A stretch of DNA of 28,439 nt. Origin: JAHEJB01 sp041748175. GTDB taxonomy: Bacteria > Bacteroidota > Rhodothermia > Rhodothermales > Rubricoccaceae. Below, in pieces: positions 6,698 through 15,277 of the stretch (position 1 is the stretch's first letter; the number at the start of each line of letters is the position of its first letter). The notes beneath the pieces were generated by a model. It did not search any database and had not been told where the DNA came from. It worked only from the letters and a program-made list of their open reading frames with translations. Made by a program: the position numbers and the translations under genes. Where the stretch lies: the NCBI GenBank assembly GCA_041748175.1, contig JBGTDU010000066.1, forward strand, positions 1 through 28,439, given 5' to 3'.

Positions 6698-8800
6698 CTA
6701 CGCGCTAATCCCCGGCTTCCAGCGCGTGGCGACAAGCATCTCCGCGATGAGGAACGCGAGGGCCAGCGCCAGGAGTATGCTCGATAAGTCGGCACCGCGG
6801 CGCTGGGCCTGCAGGCTCTGCGCCGCCGCGAGGCCATCGCCACCAGCAGCGTTCAGCAAGCGCACCGGGCGTCCTGTGGCCTCTTCAAGTTGTTCAATGG
6901 CTTCGGAAGCCGATAGAGTCGCCAGGTCCGATTCTAGAGGATCAAGATTTATGGCGACGCGCCGGAGCAGCGTCCCGCCCTGCATCACGTCGTACACGCC
7001 TGGCGTTGGAATGCTCTCGTCCATATCGATTAACACGCCTCCGGGCACAGTACGCTGGGTGGGCGTCCATTCTTCGCTGGTTTGACTGATGATTCGCAAG
7101 GGCGAAGCTTGTGTGGCACCCTCAACACGTAGCACATCGTTTTCCCCTACTGTATAGGACGCGGACGCGCCCGAGGCGGTCGTAGCGAGGTACATGACTG
7201 AGCGATAGAGCAGTGGGATGAACAGTCCACGCATCGCATAGTCGCTCCAGCGCGGGTCGGGGGCGACCGTATAGATCAGCGCGGAGCCCTGGCCGTGCCG
7301 CACTTCCTGCAGGAATGGAGTTCCTCCCGCAAGACGGATGAGCGTGCTTTCGTCGATTCCGGCAGGGATGTAGCGCTCGGCGTACAACACTTCGGGGCTC
7401 TCGAGCCGCGGTCGGCCAGCGGCATTGTCGAAGACACCTTCGAAAAGAGGATGTTCGAGATCGGCCGAGCCAAATCCACCAAGTGAGGGACCATCGCGTT
7501 CACCCATAACGCCGCCAAACCGCCCTCCTCCCAGTGCCCCAACCAATCCATCTAACACGCCGGCTTCGTCGCCGGGGAAAAGCATAAGGCCTCCGCCATC
7601 GACCACGTACCGTTCCAGCAGCGCCACTTCGCCGCTCGATAGATTGCCCGGCCCAACGAGCACGACAGCGTCGAAATTTTCCACACCTGCCGCGGCCAGA
7701 TTGCTTTCATCCACCTGCGTGACGTCCAGCGTACCCCGTTCGGCGGCAACACCGAGCGCCACGGCAACAAGATCTGCGCGTGCATTCGTTCCGCGAACCA
7801 CCAAGACCCGCTGCGCCTGTGGAACGTGGAGCGCAAAGTAGCGAACGTCGTCCCATTCAGCCTCATCGGGCTCTATACGCACTTCTCCCCGAAGCCAGCC
7901 TCGCCGCGTTGGCGTGAATGTGAATGAGACCGTCTCGGCCTCGTTTTCCTTCAGATCGACGGAGGTCTGAGCGACGCGTTCTTCTTCCAGAAAAACACTG
8001 GCTCCATAGCCTTCGGCCTCACCTCCAAATCGCGCAATCGTCGCATTCATCTCCACGGGCTGACCAGGCTCGATAATCTGGCTGACGATGCTAATGTCCG
8101 TGACGGCGACATTGGCGTGATCTCGCTCGCCAAGCGGCATCAAGGTGAGCCGGATGTTTTCGGGCGTAACCGTGTTTGTTGAATCCAAGAGCGTCGTTGC
8201 TTGAAGGTCGCTGAGCAGGAAAATCTCCCGCACGGGGTTGGAGGCCCCCTCAAGCAAACTGGCTGTGCGCGACAAGGCGGACGAAAGAGCGTCAGCACGA
8301 AAGCTAACGTGGAGTTCTTCTACAGCATCGAGCGTCGCTTCTCGCGAAGCAAACTCCGCCGAAGTTGCGTCTGGTTCAAAGGACGATGGAACGATGATTA
8401 GCTCATCGCCCGGCTGGGCGCTTTCCAACAGGGCCGAAGCGAGGGCCTTTGCTTGATCGATGTATGAACCTTGAATGTCCCGCATTGTCATCGAGAGCGA
8501 ATTGTCTACGACGATTGCCATTGTCGTTGGGGAGCGCTCGGAAAAAACGCCGTTCCAGTCGCTGCTTTGAGTCGGTCGCGCGAACGCCAGCACGAGGCAA
8601 GAGATAGACAGCATGCGCAGTAGCAACAGAAGCCATTGCTTAAGGCGCATTCGCCGCATCGTGTGCTTTTCCAACTCGCGCAAAAAAGTGAGCGACGAGA
8701 AATCCACCCGCTTCGGCTTGCGAAAGTTGAAAAGGTGGATGATGAGCGGGATCGCCGCCGCAGCAAGGCCAAGGAGAACGAGTGGGCTGAGAAAGGCCAT
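6698..8800 (-). CDS. Double-transmembrane BatA-type VWA-domain protein
   Basis: The N-terminus is the double-membrane-segment module typical of Bacteroidota: segment one at about 5-24, the loop FNFRKPKRVDFSSLTFL, and segment two at about 55-73. A von Willebrand A domain follows with the metal-binding DxSxS motif at D99-S101-S103 (VDNSLSM). The long middle part is predicted extracytoplasmic, with a glutamine-amidotransferase-like stretch near residues 330-420 (FDAVVLVGPGNLSSGE), as in related proteins. A last membrane segment lies at about 675-693. At 700 aa it matches the usual size for this group. These proteins are thought to act in cell-envelope or stress processes (Bat operons), but here no other bat gene or MoxR ATPase is adjacent. 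Biochemical function is unknown. A bidirectional terminator lies just upstream. Confidence 0.9.
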   Translation of the reverse strand: MAFLSPLVLLGLAAAAIPLIIHLFNFRKPKRVDFSSLTFLRELEKHTMRRMRLKQWLLLLLRMLSISCLVLAFARPTQSSDWNGVFSERSPTTMAIVVDNSLSMTMRDIQGSYIDQAKALASALLESAQPGDELIIVPSSFEPDATSAEFASREATLDAVEELHVSFRADALSSALSRTASLLEGASNPVREIFLLSDLQATTLLDSTNTVTPENIRLTLMPLGERDHANVAVTDISIVSQIIEPGQPVEMNATIARFGGEAEGYGASVFLEEERVAQTSVDLKENEAETVSFTFTPTRRGWLRGEVRIEPDEAEWDDVRYFALHVPQAQRVLVVRGTNARADLVAVALGVAAERGTLDVTQVDESNLAAAGVENFDAVVLVGPGNLSSGEVALLERYVVDGGGLMLFPGDEAGVLDGLVGALGGGRFGGVMGERDGPSLGGFGSADLEHPLFEGVFDNAAGRPRLESPEVLYAERYIPAGIDESTLIRLAGGTPFLQEVRHGQGSALIYTVAPDPRWSDYAMRGLFIPLLYRSVMYLATTASGASASYTVGENDVLRVEGATQASPLRIISQTSEEWTPTQRTVPGGVLIDMDESIPTPGVYDVMQGGTLLRRVAINLDPLESDLATLSASEAIEQLEEATGRPVRLLNAAGGDGLAAAQSLQAQRRGADLSSILLALALAFLIAEMLVATRWKPGISA

Positions 8801-8852
8801 AGGCCGGATGAACGCCCACTGTGGGCAGATAGATGCGCGAGCCTAAAAATCG

Positions 8853-8885
8853 TGCGCCCCCGTCGGACGAACCGGCGGGGGCGCA
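8853..8885. terminator. Strong intrinsic terminator, likely bidirectional
   Basis: A 14-base stem (TGCGCCCCCGTCGG paired with CCGGCGGGGGCGCA, one mismatch) closes a 5-base loop, ACGAA. On the minus strand it is followed within four bases by TTTTT, so it ends the T9SS-cargo gene whose stop is at 8908. On the plus strand it is followed by AAAAAA rather than T, and an AAAAA run precedes it, so its main use is on the minus strand. It insulates the small secreted-protein gene from the VWA gene downstream. Confidence 0.85.
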
Positions 8886-8907
8886 AAAAAGCCGTTAGTG
8901 TGTTTGG

Positions 8908-9276
8908 CTACTTCAGCAACGTAACCCGTCTTGTCGTCGAGAAGCTATCGCCCACAAGCCGAACGAGGTAGAGCCCACTCGGAAGTCCTTCACCATTCAC
9001 TTGGGCCTCGAACCGAGTCTGACCCTGGACACGACCTGCGAAGAGCGTCCGAACCTTGCGACCAAGAGCGTTGTAGAGTCCTAGCTCAACATCCTGCGTC
9101 CGAACCACCGCAAAACCAATCGTTGCGCTGGGGTTGAACGGATTCGGATAGGCGCTCTCAAGCAGGAAGCCACTTGGCATCTGATCCAAGCCAATCCGAA
9201 CGGCAGCTTCCTGTGCGAACGCCGTGGAGGCCGTTAGCATCAGCATTCCGAATAGAGCGGCGTAAAAGAAGCGCAC
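8908..9276 (-). CDS. Small secreted protein consisting almost only of a T9SS sorting domain
   Basis: With the GTG start at 9274-9276 the N-terminus reads MRFFYAALFGMLMLTASTAFA, a textbook signal peptide. A TTG 15 codons upstream is open but would add non-signal-like sequence. Only about 20 residues separate the cleavage site from a complete type A sorting domain: ESAYPNPFNPSATIGFAV, then a beta-rich core with LYNALGRKVRTL, GLPSGLYLVRL and the terminal VTLLK. In the type IX system this domain directs outer-membrane translocation and is then removed or anchored. Here there is practically no passenger. It could be a minimal secreted peptide, a decoy or processed fragment, or a remnant of a larger gene. 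A strong terminator follows, and the gene stands alone. Confidence 0.8.
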   Translation of the reverse strand: MRFFYAALFGMLMLTASTAFAQEAAVRIGLDQMPSGFLLESAYPNPFNPSATIGFAVVRTQDVELGLYNALGRKVRTLFAGRVQGQTRFEAQVNGEGLPSGLYLVRLVGDSFSTTRRVTLLK

Positions 9277-9655
9277 TGAAGCGAAGGTTGGAGGTTTGAA
9301 ACCATCTTGTAGATAACGCAAACGGACGAAAGTTCCTAATGCTTATGCGAGGTTTCAAAAAAATGGAACTCGGCCGGCCGCTGTTCCTTCTCGAAAGAAC
9401 AACGAGGGAGCTGCACGGCAGAATTCCGGGTGCTTTGAGGCGTCCCGATTGGCGGGTCGCGGAGAGCGCGTCAAAGACTACTCCAATGGCGCTGGGTATT
9501 GATTGCAATAGCCAATTTCAACTCGCTGCGTTCCCTCCAGCCTCAATCGGCGACGGGCTGGCGAAAAGGAAGAGTTGGCCTAAAACGCGGGAATCTCGGC
9601 ACCCTTTCCATCCTCAAAGCGTTTGGATGGCGCCTCACGATCTAACGTGCCCCAA
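9277..9655. other. Intergenic region between divergent genes, no feature recognised
   Basis: This stretch of about 380 bases separates the minus-strand sorting-domain gene from uvrA and must hold both promoters. I found no exact TAnnTTTG match with a properly spaced TTG, no tRNA-like fold and no repeat. Open frames crossing it on either strand have no recognisable protein sequence. Confidence 0.6.
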
Positions 9656-12586
9656 ATGCCGAAAGAGAAAGCCGCCAAGCCGCCGGCCTCGCCTGCTACG
9701 TCAACAGCCAACGGCTCAGCGAAGCGTTTCGCTGGGAAAGACCTGGTTGTTACTGGCGCGCGACAGCACAACCTCAAAAACATTACCATTACGATTCCGA
9801 AGAAGAAACTCATCGTTGTAACGGGTCCTTCGGGGTCGGGGAAGTCGAGTCTTGTTTTCGACACGATTTACGCGGAAGGCCAGCGCCGATACGTAGAGAG
9901 CCTTAGTTCGTACGCACGACAGTTTCTGGAGCGCATGGACCAACCTGACGTAGACCTTATAACTGGGCTCGCGCCAGCAATTGCCATCGAGCAGCAGGCA
10001 GGGTCGAGGAATCCCCGCTCTACTGTTGCGACGCAGACAGAAATCTACGACTACCTCCGGCTGCTCTTCGCACGGGTTGGCACAACCATCTCGCCGATAT
10101 CCGGCAAGCCGGTTGCGAAGGACTCGCCTCGTTCTGTCGCCGAGACGCTGCAGAGTGGGCTGGCCGCTCAAACGAGGTTCTATCTCTGTTTTGCGGTTCC
10201 ATCGCACAAAGGGCACAAGAAGGAAGAAGAACTGAGCGCCTTGTTGGCACGCGGATTCTACCGACTCCTTCGCCTCCCGACTGAAAAGCAGGCCGAGCAG
10301 GGCAAGACATCGGAGGTGCTCGATCTCAATGAGACGCCTCCTGAAACTATCAAAACCCCCGCTGCACGGCTCCTCGTCCTTATTGATCGTCTCGCGACGC
10401 GGCCCGGCGATGACAAAGTCACAAACCGCATCGCCGACTCCGTCGAGCAGGCCTTTCGCGAAGGGGCAGACCGATCGGTTGTAATTACGGCCCCGAAGGA
10501 TGGCCCGCTTGAGCGGTTCGATTTCTCCGCACACTTTGAGCGCGACGGAGTGGCCTTTGAAGAGCCAACGCCCCAGTTATTCTCCTTCAATTCGCCTTTA
10601 GGCGCTTGCCCGGCGTGCCAGGGCTTTGGGCGAGTTCCGGGCATCGACCGGGATCTAGTCATTCCCAACCCCGACCTGTCGCTCCTTCAGGGTGCAATCG
10701 CGCCGTTCCGAAGTGAGATGTGGAGCACCTATCAGCGCGATCTCATTCGCATGGCCCAGCTTGTGGGCATCGATATCAACTGCCCGTATAGTCGGCTTTC
10801 TGAGGGACAACAGAACCTCGTTTGGAACGGCTCTGGTGGTTACAAGGGAGTCCAGGGACTATTCAGATTTCTTGAGTCAAAGGCGTACAAAATGCACTTC
10901 CGCGTCTTCGCCGCGCGATTTCGTGGATACACGGTTTGCACGGTGTGCGATGGCTACCGCGTAAAACCGAGCGCGCTCAATGTCCGGATAGAGGGCGATG
11001 CAATTGGCCCGGACGCGACGGGAACACACTGGTACCACATTGGCGAAATCGCCGAGCTCACGACAAAAGATGCGTTGAGCCTCGTTGATGGCCTGCAGCT
11101 AAGCGAATTCCAACAGGCTGTCGCCGGTCGTGTGCTGGAGGAAATCCGAAAGCGCCTTCGCTACCTCGTCGAAGTGGGCCTTGACTACCTGACGCTTGAT
11201 AGGCTTGCTCAGACGCTCTCCGGCGGAGAAACCCAACGAATCAACCTGTCGACGAGCCTGGGCTCATCGCTGGTCGGCTCACTCTATGTTTTGGACGAAC
11301 CGACTATTGGCCTGCATCCGCGCGACAACGACCGGCTTATCACGATCCTCGAAGGCCTTCGAGATATTGGCAACACGGTGTTGGTGGTGGAGCACGATGG
11401 ACAAATGATGGCCCGAGCCGATCAACTCATCGACATGGGGCCAGGCTCAGGAGTACATGGCGGTGCCGTCATCTTCCAAGGTACATACAAAGAAATGTTA
11501 ACTAATACAAAATCGTTAACGGGAGCATATTTATCTGGTAAACTACAAATACCCGTTCCGAGGAAGAGACGTAAAATCGATAATGGGCGTGCTATCGAGG
11601 TCATCCATGCACGCCAACACAATCTAAAACGCCTTGATGCAAGATTTCCTCTAAACACAATCACCGTTGTTACAGGAGTTTCCGGGACAGGTAAATCTAC
11701 ATTGGTAAATAGCACGCTATACGCAGCGTTAAAACGACTTAAAGGCGGAGAGTTCGAAGGGAAGGTAGGTGCCCACGACTCAATAAAGGGTGCCCACCTA
11801 ATTGAGTCGGTAGAGATGGTGGATCAATCGCCGATCGGCAAAAGCCCGCGTTCGAACCCCGTCACGTATGTCAAGGCATTCGATTTCATCCGCGATCTGC
11901 TCGCCTCAACGCATCAGGCCAAAATTCGCGGATACAGGTCGGGCACGTTTTCCTTCAATGTGCCTGGTGGGCGATGCGAGGTCTGTCAGGGTGAAGGAGT
12001 CGTTCGTGTGGAGATGCAGTTCCTGGCCGACCTATTCTTGGAGTGCGAAGCCTGCCACGGTTTGAGATACAAGCAGGATGTTCTGGAAATTCGATACCGA
12101 GGGAAAAACGTTGCGGAGATTTTGGCGATGACCATTGCTGAGGCAGTCGAATTCTTCCATGGCCATCGTCCTGTGGTGAGCAAGCTAAAAGTGTTGCAGG
12201 ATGTGGGCCTCGGATACCTCACTCTTGGTCAGCCTTCCAACACGCTCTCGGGAGGCGAGGCCCAACGCGTGAAGTTGGCGGCCCATCTGGGCCACGCGCA
12301 AAAAGGCCATACGCTCTATCTATTCGACGAGCCAACAACGGGCCTCCATTTCGATGATATCCGCACGCTTTTGCGCTCGTTCAACGCGCTCGTCGATGCG
12401 GGCCACAGCGTCATTTTGATTGAACACAACATGGACGTGATCAAGTCCGCCGACTACGTTATTGATCTCGGGCCAGAGGGTGGTCGGCGCGGCGGATTTA
12501 TCGTGGCGGAGGGGACACCCGAGGATGTCGCTCAGGTAGAGGAAAGTCACACCGGGCTCTTCCTACGAGAAGTCCTGTCAAGTTGA
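9656..12586 (+). CDS. uvrA: Excinuclease ABC subunit A
   Basis: UvrA dimers scan DNA for lesions and load UvrB in nucleotide excision repair. The protein has two ABC ATPase halves. Walker A is GPSGSGKSS (57-65, K63) and GVSGTGKST (K680); signatures are LSGGETQR (from 521) and LSGGEAQR (from 864); LDEPTIGLHP and FDEPTTGLH are the Walker B regions. Zinc modules are CPAC (318-321) with CTVC (428-431), and CEVC (774-777) with CEAC (797-800). A UvrB-binding region is present between about residues 130 and 250, so this is not a short UvrA2 paralogue. The form resembles the Bacteroidota type (ISPISGKPV). The ATG at 9656 is chosen over a TTG 11 codons upstream. Odd point: codons from about 11480 to 11820 are markedly AT-rich compared with the rest. 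Confidence 0.95.
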   Translation: MPKEKAAKPPASPATSTANGSAKRFAGKDLVVTGARQHNLKNITITIPKKKLIVVTGPSGSGKSSLVFDTIYAEGQRRYVESLSSYARQFLERMDQPDVDLITGLAPAIAIEQQAGSRNPRSTVATQTEIYDYLRLLFARVGTTISPISGKPVAKDSPRSVAETLQSGLAAQTRFYLCFAVPSHKGHKKEEELSALLARGFYRLLRLPTEKQAEQGKTSEVLDLNETPPETIKTPAARLLVLIDRLATRPGDDKVTNRIADSVEQAFREGADRSVVITAPKDGPLERFDFSAHFERDGVAFEEPTPQLFSFNSPLGACPACQGFGRVPGIDRDLVIPNPDLSLLQGAIAPFRSEMWSTYQRDLIRMAQLVGIDINCPYSRLSEGQQNLVWNGSGGYKGVQGLFRFLESKAYKMHFRVFAARFRGYTVCTVCDGYRVKPSALNVRIEGDAIGPDATGTHWYHIGEIAELTTKDALSLVDGLQLSEFQQAVAGRVLEEIRKRLRYLVEVGLDYLTLDRLAQTLSGGETQRINLSTSLGSSLVGSLYVLDEPTIGLHPRDNDRLITILEGLRDIGNTVLVVEHDGQMMARADQLIDMGPGSGVHGGAVIFQGTYKEMLTNTKSLTGAYLSGKLQIPVPRKRRKIDNGRAIEVIHARQHNLKRLDARFPLNTITVVTGVSGTGKSTLVNSTLYAALKRLKGGEFEGKVGAHDSIKGAHLIESVEMVDQSPIGKSPRSNPVTYVKAFDFIRDLLASTHQAKIRGYRSGTFSFNVPGGRCEVCQGEGVVRVEMQFLADLFLECEACHGLRYKQDVLEIRYRGKNVAEILAMTIAEAVEFFHGHRPVVSKLKVLQDVGLGYLTLGQPSNTLSGGEAQRVKLAAHLGHAQKGHTLYLFDEPTTGLHFDDIRTLLRSFNALVDAGHSVILIEHNMDVIKSADYVIDLGPEGGRRGGFIVAEGTPEDVAQVEESHTGLFLREVLSS
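11767..11808. repeat. Short direct and inverted repeats inside uvrA
   Basis: GGTGCCCAC occurs twice (11768-11776 and 11789-11797), and GACTCAAT (11777-11784) is matched by its inverse ATTGAGTC (11801-11808), giving an 8-base stem with a 16-base loop. It sits at the right end of the AT-rich part of uvrA. The reading frame is intact. Confidence 0.6.
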
Positions 12587-13026
12587 GGGACGGGAAGTGA
12601 AGGAATGGCTTCGACATCTCTTCCTGACATTGGCAAGTCGATTGGGTTTTCTACCTGGGAAATCGACTGCTCCGTCGACGAATTCCAGGATGCCACCGAT
12701 ATACATCGACAAATGGGCGATTATCAGGCTGCAGCAACCGATTGATATCATAGCAGATGCATCGTCGCCATCGGGCAAAACGCTCCGCGAACGTGGAATG
12801 CGCCTTTGCATTGAATGCGTCGATGGCTTGCTATTGACACGTTAGCAGCTCGCTGCAGCGATACGATCGAAGGCTTGGAGCGTTGGAGTTTGAGGCGTGT
12901 ACCAATCATGATCGAGCGGTCGGCCCACCCAACCAAACTCACATTTGCGGTACGTCGATAGGAATCGTCTCCGTGCCCTGCGACCACATCGGTCAGATGA
13001 GGTTCGATAGGAGGGAGCAGCCCAGG
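12587..13026. other. Decayed-looking non-coding stretch after uvrA
   Basis: No intact gene is recognised here. A 44-codon frame from the ATG at 12604 (MASTSLPDIGKSIGFSTWEI and onward) ends in TGA at 12736-12738. A neighbouring frame then reads on to a stop at 12843-12845 (IDIIADASSPSGKTLRER in part). Both halves have protein-like composition, which would fit one small gene broken by a frameshift, but I cannot name a family. The remainder, 12846-13026, shows nothing clear. Confidence 0.35.
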
Positions 13027-13042
13027 TGTTTCACGTGAAACA
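13027..13042. promoter_or_regulatory. parS: parS centromere site (ParB/Spo0J binding)
   Basis: TGTTTCACGTGAAACA matches the widely conserved bacterial parS consensus at all 16 positions, and the palindrome extends to 18 bases (13026-13043). ParB loads at such sites and spreads as a CTP-dependent clamp to partition replicated chromosomes. They cluster near the origin, which agrees with gyrB and recF in the same window. No parA or parB gene is in the window. The site lies in a decayed intergenic region, six bases beyond the stop codon of the broken chrA gene, so it is not constrained by coding sequence. I saw no second exact copy. Confidence 0.9.
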
Positions 13043-13047
13043 CGAGT

Positions 13048-14278
13048 CTAGGCCATGCCACCAATAGCCGCTCCCGCTACGATCGCGGTACCACCGAGAA
13101 CCTGCCAAAAGGTGCTCAGCTGGGAAAGGGGGACAGCGCGGCGGCTACGAAAATTGAAATCGGCTGGGGAGCTGTTAGCATGCCAATACCCAATGAAAGC
13201 TTGACCAGCGCCATCAGCGCAATGGAACTTGCATTGATGGCTTAGAAAAATGCCGCTATCGAAGTAGACGATTGGAGGAGTTGAACCTGCGGGTGGACGA
13301 TGCCGACGAGGACGAACGGGGGAGGGAAAATGCCGAGCGTCGCAACGATAGCTCCAGGCACATCTCCAAGAACGTAGCCAATAAGGGTCGCCGTCGAGAG
13401 TACCTGCCCGGGCGTGAGCCGACCAATCGCAATGGCGTCGGAGCGATAACGTTGGGTCAACCAGCCTCTGGAATCGACGAGGCGCCTTGCAAGAACGCGA
13501 TCAAGAGTTAGCCGCTTCCATAGAGAGCGGCCCCGGCCTTCAGAAAGAACAGGCCCAGATCTCAGGTCGGAACAGTACCGCCAACAATTGTTATGCTCTC
13601 AAGCGGAATAGCCTAGCCGAGCACCTTGGAAATCCAGACGGACGAATGGCTGCCGTGTCGATGTCGTGCATGTCGGCACGAGGTTCGTCATGAATAGAGC
13701 CACCATTCCGACAAGGCCATCCGCCTACAGTGCGGAAGGCTCAAGTACACCTAGCAGCAGTACGCTGACGGCGATCGACAGGAGCACAAGTGCAAGGCTC
13801 GAAATCGCGTTCCTACAGGGCCGCAGGAGTGCGCCGGGCATAATTTCCGCTAGCGTCGGCCTAGTACCGATGGGAATTGGCTGGGCGGCTGGGAGGAGCC
13901 GAGTGTACATAGGATCATACCAGTATTTCTGTCAGCATGGCGGCCGGAGACATGAACGATATCCCCGCAACCGCCAGGCCCCTCCAGCCCGCCCGTGCAA
14001 AGCCGACATGCATGGTCAATTCCGTAGATTTAGGACATGGATCGGGCTCGTGGCCCCAATCAGGTCGAGAATATGCTGGGGAGTCAACCACTTTCGGCGA
14101 ACGACTACTTCCTCTTCCACCAAGGCAATGTGGGCGACGGGTCCGCCAAAACCCATCACACCGAGTTTGAAGAAAAGGCGTGCGAGTTCACCGAGACCCT
14201 CGGTAAGAGTATGTTTCGGAACGCCAGAAACGAGGGTGCGTCCGCTGGAGCGCCCAATGGCAAAGACGTTTCCGGTCG
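13048..14278 (-). pseudogene. chrA: Chromate transporter (ChrA/CHR family), full length but inactivated
   Basis: Pieces in different minus-strand frames follow the order of a CHR-family transporter. They are SGVPKHTLTEGLGELARLFF with KLGVMGFGGPVAHIAL and RRKWLTPQHILDLIGAT; then HVGFARAGWRGLAVAGISF with SPAAMLTEIL; then GALL, NAISSLALVLLSIAVSVLL; then AIAIGRLTPGQVLSTATLIG with VPGAIVATLGIFPPPFVLV; finally GGTAIVAGAAIGGMA and a TAG at 13048-13050. The summed length suits a complete protein of about 400 aa. It is broken by several frameshifts and stops, for example near 14045 and 13726. In the family, ChrA exports chromate or sulfate-like anions. No intact open frame of useful length remains, so it should be non-functional. 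The right limit is approximate, since no convincing start codon survives. Confidence 0.9.
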
Positions 14279-14306
14279 TTTACTACCAATCCCAGATGAC
14301 CTCACT

Positions 14307-14750
14307 GTGGCGTTGAATCACCCGTCTCCCACGCAAGCCTTGGATACCAGGCACGTCTACCCGGTGGTGCTTTTTGACGGCGTTTGCAACCTCTGCAACG
14401 GAGCGGTCGACTTCGTGATTCGGCGAGATGCCGCGGGAGTTTTTTGGTTTGCGTCGCTGCAGTCGAAGGCTGGCGAAGAATTGTTAAGTGGGTACAACGT
14501 TAACTCGAACGAGACTGACTCGGTCGTCTTGATAGAAAACGGAATGGCTTTCATTCGCTCAACGGCGGCGCTTCGGATTGTTAGGCAGCTTGGCTGGGGA
14601 TGGCCTCTCCTATACGGACTCATCGTCGTGCCCCGACCGATCCGAGATGCGGTCTATAGAGCCATCGCCAAACGCCGGTACACCTGGTTTGGAAAGAAGG
14701 AGACGTGCCGGATTCCGACGGCGGCAGAGCGCGAGCGATTCCTCGGATAG
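14307..14750 (+). CDS. DCC-family thiol-disulfide oxidoreductase-like protein (DUF393)
   Basis: The protein opens with VVLFDGVCNLCNGAVDF, the DxxCxxC motif that names the DCC family (here D24, C27, C30), followed by the family's conserved FASLQS, the SVVLIENG...STAALRI region and a C-terminal tail CRIPTAAERERFL. The fold is thioredoxin-like, and a redox role at the CxxC pair is presumed, but substrates are unknown. About 147 aa is the usual size. An open frame extends further upstream, but that part overlaps the broken chrA gene and is not family sequence. GTG at 14307 is my choice, with TTG at 14313 or 14340 as alternatives; none has a clear Shine-Dalgarno. It lies 68 bases before the MaoC gene. 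Confidence 0.85.
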   Translation: MALNHPSPTQALDTRHVYPVVLFDGVCNLCNGAVDFVIRRDAAGVFWFASLQSKAGEELLSGYNVNSNETDSVVLIENGMAFIRSTAALRIVRQLGWGWPLLYGLIVVPRPIRDAVYRAIAKRRYTWFGKKETCRIPTAAERERFLG

Positions 14751-14818
14751 CGATTAGCCAAAACCGGCTATCTTCGAAACCTGAAGCGATTGCCTAGCCC
14801 CTAAACGCACACGCGACG

Positions 14819-15235
14819 ATGCCTCATACGTACGAGTCCCTTCAAGTCGGCGACGGATTTACCTGGTCGCGCGCCATCACGATGGAAGACGTGCAGAAGT
14901 TTGCCGAAGTAACCGGCGACGACAACCCGCTCCACCTCGACGCCGACTATGCCGCTTCGACACCGTTCGGTCGGCCCGTGGTCCACGGCGTCTACATACT
15001 TGGTCTGACATCGAAAGTCCTTGGTCGAGACTTCCCGGGCCACGGCTCTGTAGCCGTCTCACTTTCTGCCAAGTTCCTTAGGCCCGTGCCGGTAGGGGAA
15101 GAAGTCACCATCGAAGTGAAGGTTTTCGAGAAGATCGAGCGCTTCAAGCACGTGAAGATCAGGCTCTACGGTTATGTGAATGGCAAGATGGTGGTGGGAG
15201 GGGAGGCCGTAGTGATTCCGCCGAGTGGGGAGTGA
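14819..15235 (+). CDS. MaoC-like (R)-specific enoyl-CoA hydratase
   Basis: This is a single hot-dog-fold protein of 138 aa. It carries the hydratase-2 motif in which Asp and His are catalytic, here in DDNPLHLDADYA (about 40-51), followed by FGRPVVHG. Members such as PhaJ hydrate trans-2-enoyl-CoA to (R)-3-hydroxyacyl-CoA, linking beta-oxidation to polyhydroxyalkanoate or other lipid synthesis. No PHA synthase or fatty acid genes are nearby, so the pathway is open. The start at ATG 14819 is well placed for the family, although no Shine-Dalgarno is seen. It may be cotranscribed with the DCC gene upstream. Confidence 0.9.
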   Translation: MPHTYESLQVGDGFTWSRAITMEDVQKFAEVTGDDNPLHLDADYAASTPFGRPVVHGVYILGLTSKVLGRDFPGHGSVAVSLSAKFLRPVPVGEEVTIEVKVFEKIERFKHVKIRLYGYVNGKMVVGGEAVVIPPSGE

Positions 15236-15277
15236 GATCAGATTCCATTCCAGGGCGGTCGCTCAAACCAAACCAGG

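Noticed and set aside
14037..14306. N-terminal extension of the DCC-family frame from ATG 14037
   Set aside because: This part is antisense to the readable chrA pseudogene and has no DCC family sequence; the family starts near VVLFDG.
14747..14775. Weak hairpin TAGCC/GGCTA after the DCC gene
   Set aside because: Only five paired bases and no T run follow, so it is not a convincing terminator.
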